Source: Clostridiales bacterium (GTDB taxonomy: Bacteria > Bacillota > Clostridia > Christensenellales > Pumilibacteraceae). Taken from it: DNA of 11,089 bases. Below the pieces are notes generated by a model. That model saw only the letters and a list, made by a program, of their open reading frames with translations, had not been told where the DNA came from and did not search any database. The stretch covers positions 1-11,089 of the forward strand of contig JAIEBL010000298.1 in NCBI GenBank assembly GCA_029069015.1, read 5' to 3'. Shown here in pieces: positions 6,102 through 11,089 of the stretch (within the stretch, counting starts at the first letter, position 1; each line of letters starts with the position of its first letter). A program made the position numbers and the translations under genes.

Positions 6102-6977
6102 CTAAAAATCGGGCGTAAAGCGCGTCCCCACAGAATCTGCGCCCTGCATAAACCCCTCTAATCCCAATTCACGCGCGGCGTTTACCACGCGGTTATATTC
6201 CAAGCTCGTAACGGTGCGATCCAAATGAGGGTCGCCCGTTTTGTTAAAGTCGGGGGTGTACTGCCGCATAACGCTCACCCTAGCGCACGGAAACTTTTCG
6301 GCGATGATCCGCATCACGCGCTCGCCGTCGCGGCTGAGCCCCGGCAACACGAGGTGGCGCACGATGACGCCCTTCTTTACGAGCCCGCCTTCTTCACGGT
6401 ATGCCCCCACCTGCCGCACCATTTCTTTGATCGCTTCCTGCGCAACACAAGGATAATCCTCGGCGGCGGAGTACCGTTTTGCCGCCGAAGAGTCGGCATA
6501 TTTGAAATCGGGCAGGTATACGTCTACAAGCCCCTCGAAGAGCGCGAGGGCTTCGGGTAGCTCGTAGCCCGAACTGTTGTAGACCACGGGAATCGTAAGC
6601 CGGGGCTTTACGCGCCGCAGTGCCCTTGCCACAAGCGGAGCAAAATGCGCCGCCGTCACGAGGTTTATATTGTGCGCGCCCTGTTGCTGCAAGTCGAGCA
6701 TACCCTTGTAAAGCTCTTCCTCGCTTACCTCGCCGCCGCCGCTCGTGTCCCGCGACACCGCGGCGTTTTGGCAATAGCCGCAACGCAAGTTGCAACCGTA
6801 GAAAAATATTGCGCCGCTCCCCTTCGTGCCGCTGATGGGCGGTTCTTCAAAAAAATGCAACATTGCTTTCGCAACGCGCATTTTGTCTTTCTCGCCGCAC
6901 GCACCTTTTGTTTTCGTGCGATCCGCCCCGCACCTGCGCGGGCAGAGCATACAATTTTTCAATTCTCGGATAGCCAT
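6102..6977 (-). CDS. PflX-type radical SAM protein (pyruvate formate-lyase activating enzyme homologue, COG1313)
   Basis: Radical SAM proteins bind a 4Fe-4S cluster and cleave S-adenosylmethionine to make a radical. Numbered from ATG at 6977 (291 residues), the cluster motif is C62-x3-C66-x2-C69 in FFYGCNLRCGYCQN. An N-terminal cysteine group (C9, C12, C16, C27 in NCMLCPRRCGADR...GACG) is characteristic of the uncharacterised PflX subgroup rather than true PflA. Other family landmarks are EEPPISGTKGSGAIFF, NLVTAAHF, VVYNSSGYE, VDVYLPDFKY, IVRHLVLPG and MRQYTPDF. The substrate is unknown. The frame also has an ATG at 7007 giving ten more residues, MGSANGKNKS; I prefer 6977 because MAIRELKNC matches the family start and the extra codons lie in repeat-like sequence. 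Neither start has a strong ribosome binding site. It is the last gene of the minus-strand run. Confidence 0.9.
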   Translation of the reverse strand: MAIRELKNCMLCPRRCGADRTKTKGACGEKDKMRVAKAMLHFFEEPPISGTKGSGAIFFYGCNLRCGYCQNAAVSRDTSGGGEVSEEELYKGMLDLQQQGAHNINLVTAAHFAPLVARALRRVKPRLTIPVVYNSSGYELPEALALFEGLVDVYLPDFKYADSSAAKRYSAAEDYPCVAQEAIKEMVRQVGAYREEGGLVKKGVIVRHLVLPGLSRDGERVMRIIAEKFPCARVSVMRQYTPDFNKTGDPHLDRTVTSLEYNRVVNAARELGLEGFMQGADSVGTRFTPDF

Positions 6978-7025
6978 GCTTTTGTTTTTTCCGTTGGCGC
7001 TTCCCATTCTGCATTCCGAATTCTT

Positions 7026-7658
7026 TTACTCGTCTTCCTTTGCGGGCACGTAGGTCAGCTGCCCCGCATTCGCCTTATACAACACGTTGCGCGAGAGGAG
7101 CGAGAGCACCGCCGAACCCACCGACGCAATGATATTGAGCACGCCCCAAACGCCGATTTTATACACCGATACGGCGATTTCGGCAGCGGCGAGCACGAAG
7201 TGCATGGCATTGAACCATTCGTAGGACCGAAACGTGAAACGGTCGAGCCCGCCGCGTTGTACATACTTTTCTTTGATCGTGGGTGCGATCTTTTGCCCCG
7301 TACGACCTAAAAACGCAATATACACGGTAAAGACGATGAGCGCCAATAAAAGCAGTACGTACGCGGTAAAGAGCGCAAAGAGCTTGCTGTTTTCGTAAAA
7401 ACGTAATCTTCCCTCTACCTGTAAAAACAGCGACACGGCAAAGAGTAGCGTACTGCCGTACATAAAAAGCGACTTTCGCGACTGCATCGCGTCCAGTTCT
7501 TTTTGCGGCCGCTTATTGTAGTAAACACCGTTTCTTTTCTTTTTCTTGAAAAGCTCAATACTATCTTTGGGTTCTCGGATAGTTTCGTCGGAAGTTTTTT
7601 CGCTACTTGCATCCTCTGCCGACTTCATATTTTCGTTGTTCTTTTCTTCTTCGTTCAA
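7026..7658 (-). CDS. Membrane protein of unknown function with charged N-terminal cytoplasmic region
   Basis: No family recognised. The 210-residue protein has a polar, Glu/Lys/Ser-rich N-terminus (1-60, including a KKKKR run at 38-42). Four hydrophobic segments follow at about 63-80, 93-117, 148-165 and 167-190, then a short polar end, TYVPAKEDE. The start is the non-standard TTG at 7658. It has AAGGA about 9 nt upstream that overlaps the stop of the preceding gene, so translation is probably coupled. An in-frame ATG ten codons later has no comparable site. The gap to the upstream TPR gene is 12 nt, indicating one operon. A link with its two repeat-protein neighbours is plausible from position only. 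Confidence 0.83.
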   Translation of the reverse strand: MNEEEKNNENMKSAEDASSEKTSDETIREPKDSIELFKKKKRNGVYYNKRPQKELDAMQSRKSLFMYGSTLLFAVSLFLQVEGRLRFYENSKLFALFTAYVLLLLALIVFTVYIAFLGRTGQKIAPTIKEKYVQRGGLDRFTFRSYEWFNAMHFVLAAAEIAVSVYKIGVWGVLNIIASVGSAVLSLLSRNVLYKANAGQLTYVPAKEDE

Positions 7659-7670
7659 TCTCGTGTTTCC

Positions 7671-8096
7671 TTACTCGCCGCCCAAGGCTTTCAACCGCTC
7701 TTTCCAATAGTCGGTTTGCTTATGGTTTCCTGCGGTATCGTAGTAGTTGATTAAGAGCCGTATGCTCGCTTCGTCGTCGTTGTCGGCATACTCGGTGATA
7801 TACGACAGCGCGTTTTCGTCGTCTTGCTTTAAAAGCTCTTCCGCAAGACTGTACGCACACGTTTCGTCCCCGCCGCGCTGCCCTTCCCGGAATACTTCAA
7901 GGGCTTTTTCGGGTTCGCCGTCGAGTAGGTACAGTTGCCCGAGGTTGTAGCAAGCCGAAGTATTGCCGAGCTGCACCGCAAGACGCAAATACCGTTTTGC
8001 TTCCTGCGTGTTGCCGTCGGCAAGCTTCTTTTCGCCCAACAGCTTCAATGCTTCGGGGTCGTTGTGTTCGACGCGTTCTTCCATCGTTTCGTCCAT
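7671..8096 (-). CDS. Small Sel1/TPR-like repeat protein
   Basis: The 141-residue, all-helical, acidic protein is built of Sel1/TPR-like units. It has the pattern ALKLLGEKKLADGNTQEAKR (16-35) with YLRLAVQLGNTSACYNLGQL (36-55), then LLDGEPEKALEVFREGQRGG (57-76) and AYSLAEELLKQDDENALSYI (81-100), and ends in WKERLKALGGE. The small-G/A, L-x-L-G-x-x-Y spacing fits Sel1 repeats, which mediate protein-protein contacts. No signal peptide is seen, so a cytoplasmic adaptor is likely. The ATG at 8096 has AAAGGAG about 6 nt upstream, partly within a hairpin. It sits 38 nt after the ankyrin gene and 12 nt before the membrane protein. Confidence 0.82.
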   Translation of the reverse strand: MDETMEERVEHNDPEALKLLGEKKLADGNTQEAKRYLRLAVQLGNTSACYNLGQLYLLDGEPEKALEVFREGQRGGDETCAYSLAEELLKQDDENALSYITEYADNDDEASIRLLINYYDTAGNHKQTDYWKERLKALGGE

Positions 8097-8102
8097 TAAA
8101 AT

Positions 8103-8130
8103 CTCCTTTGCCTACGGGTAGGCAAAAAGG
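8103..8130 (-). promoter_or_regulatory. Hairpin overlapping the ribosome binding site of the Sel1/TPR gene
   Basis: TTTGCCTAC (8107-8115) and GTAGGCAAA (8118-8126) form a perfect 9-bp inverted repeat; in practice 7-8 bp would pair around a small loop. On the minus strand the downstream arm ends in the AAA of the AAAGGAG site (8103-8109). CC residues (complement of 8129-8130) could extend pairing to GG across a 2-nt bulge. It lies between the ankyrin stop and the Sel1/TPR start. No T-run follows, so it is not an ordinary terminator. Confidence 0.5.
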
Positions 8131-8134
8131 TCCG

Positions 8135-9031
8135 TTATGCGCCCAGCTCGTCGAGCACCGCAAGCACGGCTTTGTTGTCGTCGATCATGGCGTTCTCGCG
8201 CACGGTGCGACCGTCGTACTTGCTGAGCGGCGAATAACCGTGGTTAAGTAGATACCGTAGCATTCTGCCCCCGTCGTTAAACGCCGCACGGCACGCCTTT
8301 TTCAGAAACAGCGCATTGCCGCCGAACGTATAGCCGCAGTGCATAAGAATGTCGAGCACCTCCGCCGCGCCGCCGAAGATCGCTTGCCCGACCGCCGTTT
8401 CGGAGGGCTGCGGTTTGACTTTCCCTTCCTTTATGAGGTATTCGAGCACGACCCAATCGCCGCCCGCTACCGCCATATCGAGCGCGGCGGGCGTCTGCCA
8501 ATGAACGTGCGCGTTGATAAAGTCGAGCATTTCATCGTGCACGCCGAGAATAACTTCGAAAATAATGCGCGTAAAGATCTCACCCGCCACTTCCGTTTCG
8601 GTTAAGTAATAGCGCGCCATGAGCGTCTTTAACTTGTCTAACCTTCCTTGCGCCGCCATCGCGTTTATGTAGGGGACGAACAGTTCGATACCACCGTCGC
8701 CCCGCTTTCTGCGCACCGCGTCGATCACCTCGAAAAACTTCTGCTCCTTTTCTTCGTTGAAACCCTTTGCGTTACACATGTTCGCGATCGTGCTCGTGGA
8801 AATCGGCTCGCTGAGCGTGCCGTTTTCAATCAAAAACAACACCAGCGCAAAATCAAGCTTCTTCGCCGCCCAATGCAAAGCCGTCGCATGCTTATAGCAC
8901 ACGTCCGCCCCGCTCTTGATCATCGTGCGCAACGTATCGTAGTTCGGCTCATCCGCGCGGCATTCGCCTACGAACAACTCGCCGAGCGCACGCTCCCGCT
9001 CTTTTTGCAGCATCTGTTCTTTGCTCGCCAT
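8135..9031 (-). CDS. Ankyrin-repeat protein
   Basis: The 298-residue cytoplasmic protein has degenerate ankyrin repeats, a fold used for protein binding. The clearest units are YDTLRTMIKSGADVCYKHAT (31-50) with ALHWAAKKLDFALVLFLIEN (51-70), TPAALDMAVAGGDWVVLEYL (180-199), AAEVLDILMHCGYTFGGNAL (222-241) and GRMLRYLLNHGYSPLSKYDG (255-274) followed by the capping NKAVLAVLDELGA. The middle (75-175) is helical but less clearly ankyrin. The N-terminus MASKEQMLQKERERALGELF is a charged helix. The ATG at 9031 has a GGAG about 10 nt upstream. No signal peptide or transmembrane segment is visible. It lies 166 bp after the thioesterase gene with no strong promoter in the gap, so read-through from 9698-9726 is likely. 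Bacterial ankyrin proteins are diverse; no partner can be named. Confidence 0.85.
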   Translation of the reverse strand: MASKEQMLQKERERALGELFVGECRADEPNYDTLRTMIKSGADVCYKHATALHWAAKKLDFALVLFLIENGTLSEPISTSTIANMCNAKGFNEEKEQKFFEVIDAVRRKRGDGGIELFVPYINAMAAQGRLDKLKTLMARYYLTETEVAGEIFTRIIFEVILGVHDEMLDFINAHVHWQTPAALDMAVAGGDWVVLEYLIKEGKVKPQPSETAVGQAIFGGAAEVLDILMHCGYTFGGNALFLKKACRAAFNDGGRMLRYLLNHGYSPLSKYDGRTVRENAMIDDNKAVLAVLDELGA

Positions 9032-9106
9032 CTTGCTTCTACTCCGCTCCCCTCGGTTTTCCGCTTCTTCTTTTAACGGCTTACTCTATCTCACTACGGC
9101 TTTCGC

Positions 9107-9149
9107 CTATTGCATATTTCTAAGTTCCGCCCGTATTGCCGCGCGCTTT
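9107..9149 (-). pseudogene. Remnant copy of the thioesterase gene 3' end
   Basis: This 43-bp stretch matches the last 43 bp of the thioesterase gene (9198-9240) at 35 of 43 positions, in direct orientation 91 bp downstream. Read on the minus strand it encodes KRAAIRAELRNMQ and a stop, against KRAQIRAELRAMQ and a stop in the gene. Several changes are synonymous, as expected of a once-coding copy. No open frame leads into it. It may be the tail of a decayed paralogue or a partial tandem duplication. Confidence 0.5.
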
Positions 9150-9197
9150 CTTATTCCGCGCAACTTTGCCACTTACGCTCTTTGCAACAGCACTCTG

Positions 9198-9665
9198 CTA
9201 TTGCATTGCCCTAAGTTCCGCCCGTATCTGTGCGCGCTTTTTTCCGTTTTCGAATTCGGCTTTTTCCTCTTCCGTCTCGCAAATCAGGCGCGGTACGGTG
9301 ATCGGCTTTTCCGCTTCGTCGAGCGCAACCAACACGAAGTACGCTTTGGTGATCTGTTTACGCACGCCCGACAGACTTTCGGTAAACGCGTCTACCCGCA
9401 CTTCCATGCTCGTATTGCCCACGTAGGTCATGCGCCCTTCGATGATCACGGTGGAATTGACGTACGCAGGCGCTAAAAACGCCACCGAGTCCACGCATGC
9501 CGTGGTGACTTCGCACCCGCTGTGCCGACGCGCCACCACCGCCGCAACCACGTCGAGCCATTCCATAATGCGCCCGCCGAACATTCTGCTCTGCCCGTTG
9601 ATATGGTCGGGCATGAGGATCTGTATTTGCGTGGTGAAACTGTCCTGTACTCTTTTCGATAGCAT
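9198..9665 (-). CDS. Acyl-CoA thioesterase, hotdog fold (YciA/BFIT-like)
   Basis: Hydrolyses acyl-CoA to free acid and CoA in the cytoplasm. The 155-residue single hotdog domain has the family motif DHINGQSRMFGGRIMEWLDV (20-39), whose Asp (38) is the expected catalytic residue. AAVVARRHSG (41-50), VDSVAFLAPAYVNSTVIIEG (58-77) and TYVGNTSMEVRVDAF (80-94) follow. It ends in an E/K-rich tail, ETEEEKAEFENGKKRAQIRA, usual for this family. ATG at 9665 matches the family start; its ribosome binding site is poor (only GTAGGG about 20 nt upstream). It has a strong promoter about 33 bp upstream and is probably the first gene of the minus-strand run. Its last 43 bp are partly duplicated downstream. The natural acyl substrate cannot be told from the sequence. 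Confidence 0.93.
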   Translation of the reverse strand: MLSKRVQDSFTTQIQILMPDHINGQSRMFGGRIMEWLDVVAAVVARRHSGCEVTTACVDSVAFLAPAYVNSTVIIEGRMTYVGNTSMEVRVDAFTESLSGVRKQITKAYFVLVALDEAEKPITVPRLICETEEEKAEFENGKKRAQIRAELRAMQ

Positions 9666-9697
9666 CCGTCTGCGTTTTTAACCCTACTATTTGTTAT

Positions 9698-9726
9698 AGT
9701 ATATCATACAAAAACCGATTTGTAAA
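9698..9726 (-). promoter_or_regulatory. Promoter of the thioesterase gene and probably the genes after it
   Basis: On the minus strand TTTACA (9721-9726) is 17 bp from TATACT (9698-9703), which is preceded by TGA, an extended -10. Transcription should start near 9691, about 26 nt before the ATG. This is the only strong promoter seen for the run of five minus-strand genes. Confidence 0.8.
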
Positions 9727-9888
9727 CATTTTTGCCCTCGGCTTCCGTTCCCTGCCTTTGCGAAAACTCCCGAATTTTAGACGAATTTCGCGGTTAACAC
9801 CTCGGCACATTTGTTGTAATGCAAAATAAGCGGTTCATTTTATAAAGCTTGTCAGTGCCGCCTCACTCCGTCAAAACGAGCAAGCGCT
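9727..9888. other. Non-coding stretch, nothing recognised
   Basis: Between the thioesterase promoter and the palindromic element I see no open frame with a start and ribosome binding site, no clear promoter and no strong hairpin. Confidence 0.6.
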
Positions 9889-10114
9889 ATGATTATGGCA
9901 AAGCGAGCTGTTTCCTCCACTCTGTCATTCCGCTCAGCCGAGCGCAGAGCGCGAACGCCACGGAGCGAAGCGGAGTATAACAGCGCCGAAGGCGCGCCGA
10001 GGAATCCAGCGAAGCGTAAATTAAAATTTAATATACGCTCGCCTTGCTCGCTAGATCCCTCCACTACGGTCGGGATGACAGAGCAAAAGAATAGCTCCAT
10101 GCTACCATAATCAT
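9889..10114. repeat. Palindromic REP/MITE-like element, about 226 bp
   Basis: The outer ends are a perfect 10-bp inverted repeat, ATGATTATGG (9889-9898) and CCATAATCAT (10105-10114). Within the arms AGCT also matches, and a second inverted repeat pairs CTCTGTCATTCCG (9920-9932) with CGGGATGACAGAG (10071-10083), differing at one position. The interior folds again: GAGGAATCCAGCGA (about 9999-10012) against TCGCTAGATCCCTC (about 10049-10062), plus a small GCGCC-GAA-GGCGC hairpin. It has no coding capacity and no clear target-site duplication. Elements with TGTCATTCC/GGGATGACA ends are scattered in many bacterial genomes (general recollection). The copy number in this genome is unknown. Confidence 0.72.
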
Positions 10115-10150
10115 AATCCTCTCCCGTTTTCATAAGGCAAATATCTTTAA

Positions 10151-11089
10151 GCCGTAGGCGGTGTGGGCATATTGGGCGTAGACTTTGCGGCGAATGCTTC
10201 GAGCAAGGCTATTAAGGAAGATATTTCCCTTTCCGCCGCTATTACCGCCGTTTCTCTTTCGGGCGGGAGCAACGTTTCCGCCGACGGAAGAATCGCTACG
10301 TTTAACTACAACGGAACGTACACGAAGAACATAGTAGACACCAAGTGCACTACAGGCAACAACGTCGGTATGGACGGGAGCGTACAGAGCGTAAAACTCG
10401 CTCCGGGTGTATACCTGTTGGAAGCATGGGGTGCACAAGGCGGTACTGGCGACGGCGGCGTAGCCGGCGGTAAGGGCGGCTACGTTAAGGGCTACTACAA
10501 AATTACGGGCAATTCGTTCGTAACGATCTACGTTGCCGTAGGCGGAAAAGGCTCGGACATCTACCGCAACGCAGTCGTGGCAGCGAATGCAAATGAACGC
10601 GGGGCAGCCAAAGGCGGAGGCTGGAACGGCGGTGGCGGTGTTCTGTCTACCGGCGCAGGCACGGGTGGTGGCGCAACGCACTTTGCCCTCTCCAACCACG
10701 GACAACTGAAAGACTACAAAACGTACAGCAGCGCTTGGACAAAGACTACAGAGAAATTCGAACCCACGACCGTAACGGCAGATTACAGCGGCGACGTACT
10801 TATGGTAGCGGGCGGTGGCGGTGGCGCAACCTGGGCGTCCTACACGTTCCCCGCAGGGTGCACATGCGCAGGCGGCGGACTGACGGGTGCAGACGGTATG
10901 TACCAACCGGTGGTAAGCGGCTCTTGGGGCGGCGGTAACGTCTGTCACGGTTTAGGCGGTACGCAGACGGCGGGCGGCGGACACAAGTGTGCCACGACCA
11001 CCTCTCATGGAATGACGACGACCAGTTCGTGGAAAGCGCACCCCTCGAACGGATACTTCGGACAGGGCGGCGTAGGCGTCGGCGACAAC
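10151..11089 (+). CDS. Glycine-rich, probably cell-surface protein; 5' end broken, 3' end outside window
   Basis: The frame opens after a TAA at 10148 and stays open for 313 codons to the window edge. Numbered from the GTG at 10163, it begins VGILGVDFAANASSKAIKED. This reads like the last part of a signal peptide with an ANA cleavage site, but no ATG and no charged N-region precede it in frame. A short Ser/Ala-rich region follows (20-40). Next is a glycine-rich domain with LLEAWGAQGGTGDGG (85-99), GGKGGYVKGYYKI (102-114), IYVAVGGKGSD (122-132), GGGWNGGGGV (151-160), DVLMVAGGGGGATW (211-224) and many further Gly-Gly pairs. The repeated strand-plus-polyglycine pattern resembles the ALK/LTK-type glycine-rich domain found in many large Clostridia surface proteins. 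GTG or TTG (10172) are possible starts but neither has a ribosome binding site. It may be a decaying gene, a silent cassette or an assembly error. Confidence 0.7.

Noticed and set aside
6097..6117. Hairpin TACGCC/GGCGTA as a terminator for the convergent RAYT and radical SAM genes
   Set aside because: The stem is only 6 bp, overlaps the radical SAM stop codon and has no T-run on either strand.
6645..7310. Plus-strand open frame of 221 codons
   Set aside because: It runs antisense across the radical SAM and membrane-protein genes and lacks any recognisable domain or start signal.
5327..10114. A composite mobile element made of the RAYT gene and the palindromic element
   Set aside because: The RAYT gene has no flanking inverted repeats of the same kind, and about 3.8 kb of ordinary-looking chromosomal genes lie between the two.
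9852..10133. Minus-strand open frame of 93 codons through the palindromic element (contains SVIPTVVEG)
   Set aside because: It has a plausible start but reads straight through a non-coding repeat; peptides of this kind are usual spurious calls in such elements.
10130..10948. Minus-strand open frame of 272 codons rich in Cys, Arg and Ala
   Set aside because: It is antisense to the glycine-rich gene; the abundance of Gly codons (GGC, GGT) on the plus strand gives Ala, Pro and Thr codons and few stops on the other.

Overview
The window looks like chromosomal DNA from a Clostridia-like member of the Bacillota (Firmicutes). The main pointers are a spmA-spmB spore-maturation pair, very clean sigma-A type promoters, GTG and TTG starts preceded by AGGAG-type ribosome binding sites, and a four-cysteine metG. 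No ribosomal RNA or tRNA gene was seen, and no CRISPR array or complete insertion sequence. The exact taxon cannot be given from this sequence.

Layout: (1) 1-1268, minus strand: the first 422 codons of methionyl-tRNA synthetase, with its own promoter; its 3' end lies outside the window. (2) 1491-3083, minus: a zinc-ribbon protein with about eight membrane segments and no known function, driven by a perfect consensus promoter. (3) 3284-4611, plus: spmA and spmB, overlapping by ATGA; this spmA has an unusual charged insertion and a charged tail. (4) 4685-5158, minus: a small four-helix membrane protein, converging on spmB across a shared terminator. (5) 5327-6085, plus: a REP-associated tyrosine transposase (RAYT) homologue. 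It lacks the first His of its HUH motif and its catalytic Tyr, and has a consensus promoter placed so that the message should be leaderless. (6) 9665 down to 6102, minus: a run of five genes, namely acyl-CoA thioesterase, ankyrin-repeat protein, Sel1/TPR-like protein, small membrane protein and a PflX-type radical SAM protein. These probably form one transcription unit from the promoter at 9698-9726, although a weaker internal promoter ahead of the ankyrin gene cannot be excluded. (7) 9666-10150: non-coding, holding a 226-bp palindromic REP/MITE-like element. (8) 10151-11089, plus: a glycine-rich, probably cell-surface protein that has lost its start codon and the first part of its signal peptide, and runs off the window.

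Most genes are housekeeping or poorly characterised. The points most worth following are the apparently inactivated but intact RAYT, the palindromic element (the kind of sequence RAYTs act on), the broken 5' end of the glycine-rich gene beside that element, and the expanded spmA. I found no convincing new multi-gene defence or mobile system.
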